Shown: positions 17,376 to 25,557 of the stretch, one piece after another
Position numbering within the stretch: the first letter of the stretch is position 1
Layout: each line of letters begins with the position of its first letter
Assembly: GCF_003217475.1 (NCBI RefSeq)
Contig: NZ_QJSP01000007.1
Coordinates: 248,001 to 312,000 of the forward strand
Length of the DNA stretch: 64,000 bases
Source: Williamsia limnetica
GTDB lineage: Bacteria > Actinomycetota > Actinomycetes > Mycobacteriales > Mycobacteriaceae
Direction of reading: 5' to 3'
The notes under the pieces: generated by a model
The model's input: the letters and a program-made list of their open reading frames with translations, nothing else
Told to the model about the DNA's origin: nothing
Database searches by the model: none
Made by a program: the position numbers and the translations under genes

Positions 17376-18940
17376 GACGACACCTGGGAGGCCGCAACCT
17401 TCTCCGGGGCCGGGACCAGCGAATCAGCGATCACACGCTTGAGGATCTTGCCGGCCGGTCCGAGCGGGAACTCGGTCCGGAACTCGAAGCGTCTCGGTTG
17501 CTTGTAGCCGGCCAATTCGGCGCGGCACAGCGCGGTGAGTTCGGCCGTCACGGCGTCTTCGTGGATGTTTCCCTTGGGGACCACAACAGCGATGGGCGTC
17601 TCGCCCCATTCCGGGTCCGGGACACCGACGACGGCGACCATCTCCACTGCGGGATGATGTCCGATGACGCGTTCGATCTCGGCCGGGTACACGTTGAAGC
17701 CACCGGAGATGATCATGTCCGTCTTGCGGCCGGTGATGTGCAGGTAGCGCTCGGAGTCCAGGTATCCGAGGTCACCGGACCACAGGCCACTCGGGCGGAA
17801 CGACTGCTTGGTCTGATCCGGACGATTCCAGTACCCGACGGCGTTGGCTTCGCTCACGATGACGATCTCGCCGACCTCACCGGTGGGCAGGTCGTTCCCG
17901 TCGGCATCGACGATCCTGATCGAGCACATCGGGGTCTCCTGGCCGCAGGAGGTCAGGATGCTCGTCTTGCCGTCGACCATGTCGCGGTGATCCTGCGGCG
18001 TCAGGATGGTTGCCTGACCGCCACATTCGGTGAGTCCGTAGCGCTGCTGCAGATCGCACCCGAGCAGATCCATTGCTTTCTTGGCCAGGCCCGGAGGAAC
18101 GGGTGCCGAACCGTAGCTGATCCGGCGCAGACTCGACATGTCCCGCGGCGGGCCTTCTTCGAGGATCCGCAGGGTGCGCTGCAACATTGTGGGGATGAAC
18201 GTGGTGAAGGTGACTCCGCTGCGCTCGATCTCGTCTATGACCGCCTGCGGATCGAATCGCTTGTGGATCACCATGGTCTGGCCGAGGTACGTCCACGACA
18301 GCGTCCGAACCATTCCGCCCGCGGTGAAGAACGGAGTGGTCGCGAGGAACACGTCGCTTCGGTTGGTCTCGGTGACCAGACTGGTGTCGACGGCTTGCGC
18401 GAGCATGCCGCGGTGGGTATTGATAACGCCCTTGGAACGGCCTGTGGTGCCGCTCGTGTACAGGATGAACTGAATATCGTCCGGCCGCAGCGATTCCGGC
18501 GTCGGATCGTTGTCGTCGGCGGCGCGCAGTGCTGTCTCGTAGTCAGCTCCCACCGTGCTTCCGCCGATTTCGAGTAGTGCCTTCAGATCGCCCAGCTCTG
18601 AACCGAACCGCTCGACCTGATCGGTGTGGACCACCGCGGCCACCGCCCCCGAGTCGTCGCGGACATGGGCCAGTTCGTCTGGCGCCAGCCGGATGTTCAC
18701 CGGCACGGTCACGAGTCCCGCCTTAGCGAAGGCGAAGGTGATCTCCGGCCATTCGATGCAGTTGCGGGCGATCACGATGACCCGGTCGCCCTTGCGCAGC
18801 CCCGCGGCAAGCATGTGGTTGGCCAGGCGGCGGGCCCGCTCATCGACGTCACCCCAGGTGTGGGTCCGCCCGGACTCGACGACGGCGGGTTTGTCCGGGT
18901 ATCGACGAGCGTTGTTCGTGGAGATGTCGCCTACAAGCAC
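17372..18940 (-). CDS. AMP-forming acyl-CoA ligase
   Basis: A 522-residue ANL-superfamily ligase that would activate a carboxylic acid to its CoA thioester with ATP. Motifs: LYTSGTTGRSKGV (phosphate loop), YGLTECGGQ, SGDLGYLD hinge, GGFNVYPAEIE and the C-terminal PAGKILKR with catalytic Lys. It starts with GTG after GTGAGG. It follows the Rieske beta gene by 57 nt and overlaps the fused ligase by 4 nt. By its place beside the Rieske/thiolase/DUF35 set it is the candidate for the ligase that activates the aromatic acid substrate, the position held by IpfF in ibuprofen degraders. Confidence 0.88.
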   Translation of the reverse strand: MLVGDISTNNARRYPDKPAVVESGRTHTWGDVDERARRLANHMLAAGLRKGDRVIVIARNCIEWPEITFAFAKAGLVTVPVNIRLAPDELAHVRDDSGAVAAVVHTDQVERFGSELGDLKALLEIGGSTVGADYETALRAADDNDPTPESLRPDDIQFILYTSGTTGRSKGVINTHRGMLAQAVDTSLVTETNRSDVFLATTPFFTAGGMVRTLSWTYLGQTMVIHKRFDPQAVIDEIERSGVTFTTFIPTMLQRTLRILEEGPPRDMSSLRRISYGSAPVPPGLAKKAMDLLGCDLQQRYGLTECGGQATILTPQDHRDMVDGKTSILTSCGQETPMCSIRIVDADGNDLPTGEVGEIVIVSEANAVGYWNRPDQTKQSFRPSGLWSGDLGYLDSERYLHITGRKTDMIISGGFNVYPAEIERVIGHHPAVEMVAVVGVPDPEWGETPIAVVVPKGNIHEDAVTAELTALCRAELAGYKQPRRFEFRTEFPLGPAGKILKRVIADSLVPAPEKVAASQVSS

Positions 18941-18997
18941 GTTGCCTCACAGGTACTTCGGCGCGAAGGGGTGTCCTTCGCGGGATGGGATGGTGGT

Positions 18998-19513
18998 TCA
19001 GATCAGGAATGCGAGAGTGTCGACCGGTCCACCGGCGCTGATCATGTGGACGGTTTTGCTCGCCAGCTTGAATCCGCCGGCATGGCGGCGGACCTTGTGG
19101 ATCACCCGGCCGGCCCAGACCCGTTGGGTGTGTCGGTATTCGAAGAGGGCGAAGTTCGAGCCGACCGTGACTGTGTCGTCGGTGGAGTCGAGAACCTCCA
19201 TGTTGGTCAACTGGCGTCGCATCACCGACGGCGGGGTCTGCGAATGCCGGTTCCCGGTGTTGAGCTGTGCAACACGACTTTTGATGCGTCGGCGGTTGTC
19301 ATAGATGTACGACAGGTTGGTCGCGGGATCGTCGTCGGGATGCATGGGCACCCAATACAGCGCGTCGTCGTCCCACAGCAACTCCCACTCGGAGTACCGC
19401 GCCTCGTCGGCCAGCCGGGCCTCGAGATACAAGAAGCCTGCCACTTCCGGCGACGGCGCCGGCAGCGGCTGCAGAGCCGACGAGAAGACGTCGGTGTCAT
19501 CGAGGGTGCTCAT
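18998..19513 (-). CDS. Rieske ring-hydroxylating dioxygenase, small (beta) subunit
   Basis: A 171-residue SnoaL-fold beta subunit. The order FLYLEARLADEARYSEWELL, WVPMHPDD, SYIYDNRRRIKSRVAQL and FALFEYRHTQRVWAGRVIHKVRR is that of aromatic-ring dioxygenase beta subunits of the benzoate/cumate/biphenyl type. It has no metal site and stabilises the alpha3beta3 hexamer. The ATG at 19513 overlaps the alpha stop by 4 nt, showing coupled translation of the two subunits. Confidence 0.92.
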   Translation of the reverse strand: MSTLDDTDVFSSALQPLPAPSPEVAGFLYLEARLADEARYSEWELLWDDDALYWVPMHPDDDPATNLSYIYDNRRRIKSRVAQLNTGNRHSQTPPSVMRRQLTNMEVLDSTDDTVTVGSNFALFEYRHTQRVWAGRVIHKVRRHAGGFKLASKTVHMISAGGPVDTLAFLI

Positions 19514-20808
19514 TTGCTGATCTCCTGTCCCACGACGCCGGCCCACTGGCGATAGAAGCCCCGCTGGGGCGTCTCGGCGCTTTTGTCGCTGTTCACGATT
19601 CCGGTCTCGTCGGTGATGTCGGTCTCGAGTCCACGGGACAGCCGCAGCCATTCCGGATCCCGGGCTGCCAGACCTGCCTGGTTACGCATGCCGATCTCAC
19701 CGTCGTCGGCGATGAGAAATCCGGCTGGCCCCATGGCGCCCTCGGAGCGACGCAGGGTGCGCACGTTCAGATCGTCTTGTCCCGGGATCAGGGCCGCCGT
19801 GGTGTACGCGATCGTCTCGTCGGGACCGATGGGTTCGACGAACATCACGTTCATCTCGGCCAGGAACAGATTGGGCCAGATCAATGTGTGCGGCGGACCG
19901 ACGACCATCGAATCGTGTGCCTTTTCTTCGCCGTACTTCTTCTCCAGCGCCGCAACATATTTGGGTAGCTTGGTGCGGGGCATCCGGCCGTACCAGATGA
20001 ACTCCTCGTCCAGCTTGCGATATTCGGCAGAGTAGTCGATCTCGGAGTGACCGTCGCCGAGGTCCCGAACCACCACGTCGGTCTTCGACGGGATGTGCGA
20101 CACCTTGGCCGGGCGGATCGCGTCGTAGACCGACGCATGGGTGAACAGCGCGTGATAGCCATCGACGTTGTTCTCCACCACCATCTTCCAATTGGCGTGA
20201 TGCAGGTGCTTCATCCAGTTGGCACGCAGATCGATCGTCCCGGTCGGCGACAGGTTCAGCAGGCGGTCGAAGGCCGCGATCGAACCGCCGAGATGTTCGG
20301 TGAGCGAAGGGCCGTCGGCGGCCAGAGAAGCGAAGATGAAGCCGCCGTAGCTGTCGACCCGAGGCGCCTCGGCCATCCCGAGCTCGGACCTCACAGCGCG
20401 GAAAGCCTCGCCGTAGCCCTCCTTCATCGGAACAGCGGTCAGCGAACCGGTGTTGCTGAACGTCCACCCGTGGTACGGGCACCGGAACGAGCTGGCATTG
20501 CCCTTCTCGGCGTTGCACAGCTTGTTCGCGCGGTGCGAGCACCGGTTGAGCAGAACCCTGATCTCACCGTCCTTGCCATGGGACACGACGACCGGTTCGC
20601 TGCCGATCCGACGGGTCAGGTAGTCGCCGGGTTCGGCAACCTCGCTGTCATGCGCGACGTAGACCCAACCGGAGCGGAAAATGGTGTCCATCTCGCGCTG
20701 GAAGATCTCCGGTGACGTGTAAACCGAACCATGCACGCGGTCTTCCTGCACGATCTTCGACACGTCGAAGTCATTGGCGGTGCCGGGGTTCGACTCAGTG
20801 GTTGTCAT
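19510..20808 (-). CDS. Rieske ring-hydroxylating dioxygenase, large (alpha) subunit
   Basis: The 432-residue catalytic subunit. The [2Fe-2S] motif is C-x-H-x17-C-x2-H (NRCSHRANKL to FRCPYHGWTF, about residues 88-112). The mononuclear iron site is in MVVENNVDGYHALFTHASV with the bridging Asp before the two histidines. It adds two oxygens to an aromatic ring to give a cis-dihydrodiol; with CoA-linked substrates the product can collapse to a catechol. No dedicated reductase or plant-type ferredoxin is nearby, so electrons must come from elsewhere. The start overlaps the DUF35 gene by 14 nt. Confidence 0.93.
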   Translation of the reverse strand: MTTTESNPGTANDFDVSKIVQEDRVHGSVYTSPEIFQREMDTIFRSGWVYVAHDSEVAEPGDYLTRRIGSEPVVVSHGKDGEIRVLLNRCSHRANKLCNAEKGNASSFRCPYHGWTFSNTGSLTAVPMKEGYGEAFRAVRSELGMAEAPRVDSYGGFIFASLAADGPSLTEHLGGSIAAFDRLLNLSPTGTIDLRANWMKHLHHANWKMVVENNVDGYHALFTHASVYDAIRPAKVSHIPSKTDVVVRDLGDGHSEIDYSAEYRKLDEEFIWYGRMPRTKLPKYVAALEKKYGEEKAHDSMVVGPPHTLIWPNLFLAEMNVMFVEPIGPDETIAYTTAALIPGQDDLNVRTLRRSEGAMGPAGFLIADDGEIGMRNQAGLAARDPEWLRLSRGLETDITDETGIVNSDKSAETPQRGFYRQWAGVVGQEISK

Positions 20809-21256
20809 TGATGGCCTCCGTATCAGGGGAATTGATGGGCTGTACGGCCGGGATCGCTACTCCGGCGAGATTTCTGAAACCGATGTCGACGACATCGCCG
20901 ATCCGCGGCGCCCGGGTCACCGACTCGACCGTGGTCATGATCAACCGGTGGCCGCCGGCGAGTTCGATATCGACGATCGGGTACGGACCGGACGCGGTGA
21001 CCAGTCCCGGTTCGAGGCGGTGCATCAGGGTCGACGAATGAACAACTCCGGTCGGAGCTGTTTCGAGCCAATCGATCCGGTGAGACCCGCAGCCATCGCA
21101 GACGTGCTGCTCGAGGTCCAGTGCAAGAGAGCACACCGCGCAGAACGGGAGCACCAGCGCTCCCCGGGCGGCGCCGACGTACAGCTGTTCGAGCGGGTCA
21201 CCCGTCACCATTGGTGCGAGAGAATCGCTGAGCAGCCAATCGGTCGCGACACTCAT
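20795..21256 (-). CDS. DUF35 OB-fold protein with zinc ribbon
   Basis: A 153-residue protein with an N-terminal zinc ribbon (FCAVC and CDGCG, two CxxC pairs) and a C-terminal OB fold, RLEPGLVTASGPYPIVDIEL to GDVVDIGF. DUF35 proteins bind Ltp2-type thiolases and form the active complex; ChsH2 and IpfE are examples. It overlaps the thiolase gene by 4 nt and the Rieske alpha gene by 14 nt, so the three products are probably made in equal amounts. It is the partner of the protein encoded at 21253-22407. Confidence 0.88.
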   Translation of the reverse strand: MSVATDWLLSDSLAPMVTGDPLEQLYVGAARGALVLPFCAVCSLALDLEQHVCDGCGSHRIDWLETAPTGVVHSSTLMHRLEPGLVTASGPYPIVDIELAGGHRLIMTTVESVTRAPRIGDVVDIGFRNLAGVAIPAVQPINSPDTEAINDNH

Positions 21257-22407
21257 GCCGCACGCTCCAGGATCAGGGCGGCATGGTGATCGATCCGACC
21301 CCCGATGCCGCCGACCAACGCCGTCGAGGCGCCCGGTACCTGCCGACCGCCGCCGGTGCCGCGCAACTGCACGAGCGCCTCGGCCAACGGGGTCATCCCC
21401 TGCAAGTAGAACCCGGACAGCTGACCGCCGCCGGTGTTGGTGGGCAGAGTGCCGCCCGCAGCAGTGTTGCCTTCGCGCACAAACTTTCCGGCCGGCGCTC
21501 CCCCGGTGAGTCCGTATTCTTCGAGGAGGATCAGCGTTACCACCGAGAAGGGGTCATAGAGTTGGACCGTGTCCAAGTTGTCGCGAGTCATCCCGGCCTT
21601 GGCCAGCGCGTCGTCCACGCATCGCCTGCCCCCGCCGAACCAGGACTCTGCTCCGGTGCGCCGGTGACGGACCGGATGATCCCGGCCGGTACCGCGGATG
21701 TCCACGCGCACCGGGTTTCCCACTGCCGGGTCGGCACTGACGATGACCGCTACGGCGCCATTGACGGGCCGTGCGCAGTCGAGCCGTCGCAGCGGATCGG
21801 AGATCATCGGGCTGTCCAGGTAGCCCTGGATGTCCAGCGGTGTGCGGATCACCGCATCGGGATTGTCGAGCGCCCAGGTGCGCGTCGTCGTGGCCACCGC
21901 GCAGAGATCCTCGGGCAAACCATCACTGACATGCATCCATCGCTGAGTGAGCAGGGCGTAGGTGGGTACTGAGCCGAGCACGCCACTGGCGCGCTCCAGG
22001 CCACGTGATCCGGATTGGCCGCCGCTCTGCGCATAGGTGGAGCCCGCAGCCTTCCCGGCAACGAGGGGCGCGTCGGCAAAGACGCACATGACCACGCGTG
22101 CGGCCCCGGTCTCCACCGCGTGCTGAGCCCGCTGGATCATCGCAATGGTGGTGGCGCCCTTGATCTCCACGTGCTCGAGCAGTCGCAGATCAGAGAATCC
22201 ACCCGACGATGCGAACCCGACGCCGAGCCGGTCCGGCCGGATCCCCTGTGACGAACCGACCAGCAGTCCGTCCACGTCTGACAGCTCGATCCCGGCGTCG
22301 GCCACTGCATCTCGGCTCGCGCTACAGGCGAGTTCGAGGGGGCTGTCCCCCGGCTTGAGGGACATCGGCGTCATACCCAAGCCAACGATCCCTGCGGTCG
22401 CCGTCAC
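21253..22407 (-). CDS. SCP2/Ltp2-type thiolase-fold protein (cysteine-less, retro-aldolase type)
   Basis: A 384-residue thiolase-fold protein of the lipid-transfer (SCP2/Ltp2) group. The place of the thiolase cysteine is occupied by VEIKGATTIAMIQ, so it cannot do normal Claisen chemistry. It keeps the tyrosine motif LYDPFSVV and LPTNTGGGQLSGFYLQG seen in Ltp2 retro-aldolases. With its DUF35 partner it would cleave a C-C bond next to a hydroxylated carbon. Next to a Rieske dioxygenase and a ligase, this fits IpfD, which removes the acyl-CoA side chain from a ring diol. GTG start, 4-nt overlaps on both sides. Confidence 0.87.
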   Translation of the reverse strand: MTATAGIVGLGMTPMSLKPGDSPLELACSASRDAVADAGIELSDVDGLLVGSSQGIRPDRLGVGFASSGGFSDLRLLEHVEIKGATTIAMIQRAQHAVETGAARVVMCVFADAPLVAGKAAGSTYAQSGGQSGSRGLERASGVLGSVPTYALLTQRWMHVSDGLPEDLCAVATTTRTWALDNPDAVIRTPLDIQGYLDSPMISDPLRRLDCARPVNGAVAVIVSADPAVGNPVRVDIRGTGRDHPVRHRRTGAESWFGGGRRCVDDALAKAGMTRDNLDTVQLYDPFSVVTLILLEEYGLTGGAPAGKFVREGNTAAGGTLPTNTGGGQLSGFYLQGMTPLAEALVQLRGTGGGRQVPGASTALVGGIGGRIDHHAALILERAA

Positions 22408-22718
22408 GGTGTCCTCCCGCGCACGGGTCCCAGAGAGCGGTCACGGCGCTCGTCCCGGTAGTTCCCGACGCGCAGCCAGTCCTCCCTGTCGTCGGGCGTC
22501 GCCAGACACAGGCTGACGAGTTCGAGCGGTGACAGGAAGATGTAGTCATCACTCTCGAGGTCTTCGACGAGCAGCCTGTCCCCGTTACCGGTCGAGTCCA
22601 GCGACACGCGTACCGCCGCGAACTCGTTGATCAGGGATGCCAGTTCTCGACGGCGCACCCGGCGCGCATCGGCGTCGCCGTGTCCGGCGTCAGCATCTTC
22701 ATGTTCGGTGATAGTCAT
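22404..22718 (-). CDS. Small conserved protein, first gene of the Rieske operon
   Basis: A 104-residue hydrophilic protein: an Arg-rich N-terminal helix (ADARRVRRRELASLINEFA), then strands VRVSLDSTGNGDRLLVEDLE and the segment IFLSPLELVSLCLATPDD. Proteins with this pattern sit beside Rieske genes in other actinobacteria and are sometimes labelled dihydrodiol dehydrogenase, but there is no Rossmann fold or catalytic motif here, so that name should not be carried over. It leads the 14.6-kb operon and overlaps the thiolase gene by 4 nt. Function unknown; an assembly or regulatory role is possible. Confidence 0.65.
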   Translation of the reverse strand: MTITEHEDADAGHGDADARRVRRRELASLINEFAAVRVSLDSTGNGDRLLVEDLESDDYIFLSPLELVSLCLATPDDREDWLRVGNYRDERRDRSLGPVRGRTP

Positions 22719-22964
22719 CGACGACCCGTTCGCCCAACCTTGTTCTGGTGACTTTCGGAAAAGTTGTGACCAACTAGTCCAAGGCACTTGCTCTTGCGGT
22801 GATCCCGCCTCATAGTCATATCGTATACGGGTGTCAGAAACAATCCCTCGATTCCGAGCATTCAAGACTCAATTTCTGGTACCTACCCAGTTCAAGGCGC
22901 TAAGAGTGCTAAGACTGAAAGTGCACACAGTGGAGAATTACGTACTACAACGGAGGCCCCGACC
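22719..22964. promoter_or_regulatory. Divergent promoter region of the two aromatic operons
   Basis: These 246 bases separate the starts of the minus-strand Rieske operon and the plus-strand hydrolase operon and must hold both promoters. Notable elements are GGTGTCAGAAAC at about 22828-22839 (a half-site of the palindrome found elsewhere in the window, reading TCTGACA on the minus strand), GTATAC at 22822-22827, and a direct repeat of GCTAAGA around 22900-22915. No perfect TGACA-N4-TGTCA palindrome is present. Confidence 0.5.
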
Positions 22965-23861
22965 ATGACTGAGACAGTGATTTCCGCCCCCGCGGCCGAC
23001 ACCGACGAGTACCGCAGCATCTGGAGCCATCTGCGGGAATTGGAGTTCCGGCAGGGCTTCGTGGACATCGGCGGGGTGCGGACACGGTTCGCCGAGGCTG
23101 GATCTCCCGACAAACCGCACGCCATCCTGCTGCACGGGACCGGCGGACATTGGGAGACCTTCGCGCCGAACCTCGGTCCACTCTCGAAGGACTACCACTG
23201 CGTCGCGATCGACATGGTCGGCAACGGTTTCTCCGACAAGCCCGACTACGACTACGAGATCGCGGTCTACGTCAAACAGATCCTCGGCGTGATGGAGCAC
23301 TTCGGAATGGAGAAGGCGCACTTCATCGGCATGTCCCTGGGCGCCTGGGTCTCGGCTGCCATCGCGGTGGAGCACCCGGAACGGGTCGACAAGGTGATCC
23401 TGATGTCGCCCGCCGGCCTGATCGCCACCGCATCGAACATGGCCCGCATCCGCGCCGAGCGCACCGAAGCGGTCAACAACCCCAGCTGGGAGTCCCTCCA
23501 CAAGGTGTTCGCACACCTCATCGCGGATGAATCAAACCGGCTGCCTGATCTCATCGCACTCCGGCAGGCGATCTACCGCCGCGACGACACCCGCACCACG
23601 ATCGACCATCTGCTGATCCTGCAGGAGGCCGAAGCCCGTGATCGCAACCTCATTCCCGAGGAGAAGTGGGCGACCATCGCCGCCCCGACCATGGTGGTGG
23701 CATCAGGCAAGGACGACGGCGAGTATCAGAGCACCGCGCACATCGTCGCCAGCTTGATCCCGAATGCCGAGGTGTTCCAGATGGCCGAGGTCCGGCACTG
23801 GCCGCACTTCGAGGATCCCGCGGCCTTCAACCCGGCTGCGCTGGAGTTCTTGCGGCGATGA
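22965..23861 (+). CDS. Alpha/beta hydrolase, meta-cleavage-product hydrolase type
   Basis: A 298-residue serine hydrolase. It shows the HGTGG oxyanion loop (LLHGTGGHWETF), the nucleophile elbow GMSLGAW with Ser near residue 125, a late Asp (VASGKDDGEY) and His in VRHWPHFEDP. The lid region and the DMVGNGFSDKP segment match the group that hydrolyses the C-C bond of 2-hydroxy-6-oxo-dienoates after ring cleavage. It starts the plus-strand operon, opposite the Rieske operon, and overlaps the hydratase gene by 4 nt. The three-gene order hydrolase, hydratase, aldolase supports the meta-cleavage role. Confidence 0.85.
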   Translation: MTETVISAPAADTDEYRSIWSHLRELEFRQGFVDIGGVRTRFAEAGSPDKPHAILLHGTGGHWETFAPNLGPLSKDYHCVAIDMVGNGFSDKPDYDYEIAVYVKQILGVMEHFGMEKAHFIGMSLGAWVSAAIAVEHPERVDKVILMSPAGLIATASNMARIRAERTEAVNNPSWESLHKVFAHLIADESNRLPDLIALRQAIYRRDDTRTTIDHLLILQEAEARDRNLIPEEKWATIAAPTMVVASGKDDGEYQSTAHIVASLIPNAEVFQMAEVRHWPHFEDPAAFNPAALEFLRR

Positions 23862-24688
23862 CGAACACGACCCTGCCCGATACGGAGATCGCCGAGCTGG
23901 CGCGCCGCCTGCACGAGGCCGAACAGACGCGGGTCCCGATCCGGCAGATCTCGCTGCAGTATCCCGAGATGACCGTCGAGGACTCGTATGCGGTCCAGCG
24001 GGAACTGATCCGCCTGAAGGTCGCCGGCGGCGCCGTGGTTCGCGGCCGGAAGATCGGTCTCACGTCCAAGGTGATGCAACGCGCCGTCTCCATCACCGAA
24101 CCCGACTACGGCGCGCTGCTCGACGACATGTTCTTCGACGACGGCGGAATCGTGCCGGCCGGCCGCTTCATCCGGCCCCGCATCGAGGTCGAACTCGCCT
24201 TCATCCTCGGCGAGCCGCTGACCGGACCCGGCGTGACCCTGTACGACGTGCTGCGGGCGGCGGAGTACGTGACGCCGGCACTCGAGATCCTCGACGCGCG
24301 CGTGCAGATGGCTGATCCGGACACCGGGCACCTGCGCACCATCGTCGACACCATCAGCGACAACGCAGCCGACGCCGGCATCGTGCTCGGCGGGCGGGTG
24401 ATGAAGCCGATGGACGTCGACCTGCGATGGGTTGCCGCACTGCTGCTCAAGAACGGCTCGATCGAAGATTCCGGTGTTGCTGCGTCGGTATTGGGCCACC
24501 CGGCCAACGGTGTGGCGTGGCTCGCCAACCGACTTGCACCTCATGGGGTTTCGTTGAACGCGGGCGAGGTGATCCTGGCCGGCTCCTTCACCGCACCGGT
24601 CTTCGCCGAGCCCGGTGACACCTTCGTCGCCGACTACGGACCGATGGGGACCGTGTCGATACATTTCGCCAAGGAGAGTTCCGAATGA
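23858..24688 (+). CDS. 2-hydroxypenta-2,4-dienoate hydratase (2-keto-4-pentenoate hydratase)
   Basis: A 276-residue member of the fumarylacetoacetate-hydrolase-fold hydratases. It has [29 protein letters not shown], the acidic metal ligands in [13 protein letters not shown] and [12 protein letters not shown], and the closing [23 protein letters not shown]. It adds water to the dienol acid left by the hydrolase to give a 4-hydroxy-2-oxoacid. It overlaps the genes on both sides by 4 nt (ATGA), so hydrolase, hydratase and aldolase are translationally coupled. Confidence 0.92.
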   Translation: MTNTTLPDTEIAELARRLHEAEQTRVPIRQISLQYPEMTVEDSYAVQRELIRLKVAGGAVVRGRKIGLTSKVMQRAVSITEPDYGALLDDMFFDDGGIVPAGRFIRPRIEVELAFILGEPLTGPGVTLYDVLRAAEYVTPALEILDARVQMADPDTGHLRTIVDTISDNAADAGIVLGGRVMKPMDVDLRWVAALLLKNGSIEDSGVAASVLGHPANGVAWLANRLAPHGVSLNAGEVILAGSFTAPVFAEPGDTFVADYGPMGTVSIHFAKESSE

Positions 24689-25473
24689 CGAACGCTGCGC
24701 AATCCAACACCTGGAATCGGCAGATCCACGGAGACCGCGCCCAGATCGGGATGTGGATCGCGTCCGGCAACGCCTACAGCGCCGAGATCTGCGCCGGCGC
24801 CGGTCTCGACTGGCTGATGCTCGATCTCGAGCACGTCCCCAACGACATCAGGTCGACTCTGGCGCAGCTCCAGGCCCTCGCGGCCTACCCGGTCCAGGTG
24901 TTGGTGCGTCCGGCGTCCGGGGACCCGATCGCCATCAAACAGCTCCTCGACATCGGTGCGACGAATCTGATCGTTCCGATGGTCGAATCCGCTGACGAGG
25001 CCCGGGCGCTGGTCGCGGCCACGCGTTACCCACCAGAGGGCATTCGTGGAGTCGGTAGCGCCCTCGCCCGAGCCTCACGCTGGAATCGCATTTCTGACTA
25101 TCTGGCCACAGCAGATGACTCCGTGTCACTCACCGTCCAGGTCGAATCCGCGGCTGCTCTCGAGCGCCTCGATGAGATCGCCGCAGTCGACGGCGTCGAC
25201 GCCGTCTTCATCGGCCCGGCTGATCTGGCAGCGTCGTTGGGATACCTGGGCAAGCCTGAACATCCCGAGATGGTGGCACTGATCGAGAAAGCGTTGTCGC
25301 AGATCAAAGCCACCGGAAAGGCGGCAGGCGTCAACGCGTTCAACCCGGAACTCGCTCAGCGATACATGGCCGCGGGCGCTTCGTTCGTCTTGGTCGGCGC
25401 CGACGTCACGGTGCTGGCCCGCGGCAGCGAGGCACTGACCGCGCGCTTCATCCCGGGACCGGACAAAATCTGA
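24685..25473 (+). CDS. HpcH/HpaI-family 4-hydroxy-2-oxoacid aldolase
   Basis: A 262-residue class II pyruvate aldolase. Key elements are [31 protein letters not shown], the arginine in VLVRPASGD, the metal-binding [13 protein letters not shown] to [10 protein letters not shown] and [12 protein letters not shown]. It would cleave a 4-hydroxy-2-oxoacid to pyruvate and an aldehyde. Most meta pathways use the DmpG/BphI aldolase with an acylating aldehyde dehydrogenase; here the HpaI type is used and no DmpF-like partner is seen, so a separate aldehyde dehydrogenase (such as the one at 13479) would be needed. Confidence 0.9.
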   Translation: MTNAAQSNTWNRQIHGDRAQIGMWIASGNAYSAEICAGAGLDWLMLDLEHVPNDIRSTLAQLQALAAYPVQVLVRPASGDPIAIKQLLDIGATNLIVPMVESADEARALVAATRYPPEGIRGVGSALARASRWNRISDYLATADDSVSLTVQVESAAALERLDEIAAVDGVDAVFIGPADLAASLGYLGKPEHPEMVALIEKALSQIKATGKAAGVNAFNPELAQRYMAAGASFVLVGADVTVLARGSEALTARFIPGPDKI

Positions 25474-25498
25474 CACTTGACTCCGAGTGATTTAGATC

Positions 25499-25512
25499 TG
25501 ACAATAGTGTCA
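25499..25512. promoter_or_regulatory. Operator TGACA-ATAG-TGTCA
   Basis: A perfect inverted repeat with 5-bp arms and 4-nt spacer, 46 nt upstream of the acyl-CoA dehydrogenase start at 25558, in the 84-bp gap after the aldolase. It is followed by CTATAGAAG. The same palindrome occurs at 44847 and 57509, so it is a strong candidate for a shared operator and marks an internal promoter in this gene run. Confidence 0.6.
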
Positions 25513-25557
25513 CTATAGAAGTGAAGACCGCGACGCACGACGACGGAAGGCCCCCAC

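Noticed and set aside
22965-25473. Cholesterol-ring HsaD/HsaE/HsaF set
   Set aside because: The aldolase is of the HpaI type rather than HsaF/DmpG, no HsaG, HsaC or HsaAB is present, and the neighbours are a Rieske dioxygenase. A steroid-ring role is not excluded but is less likely.
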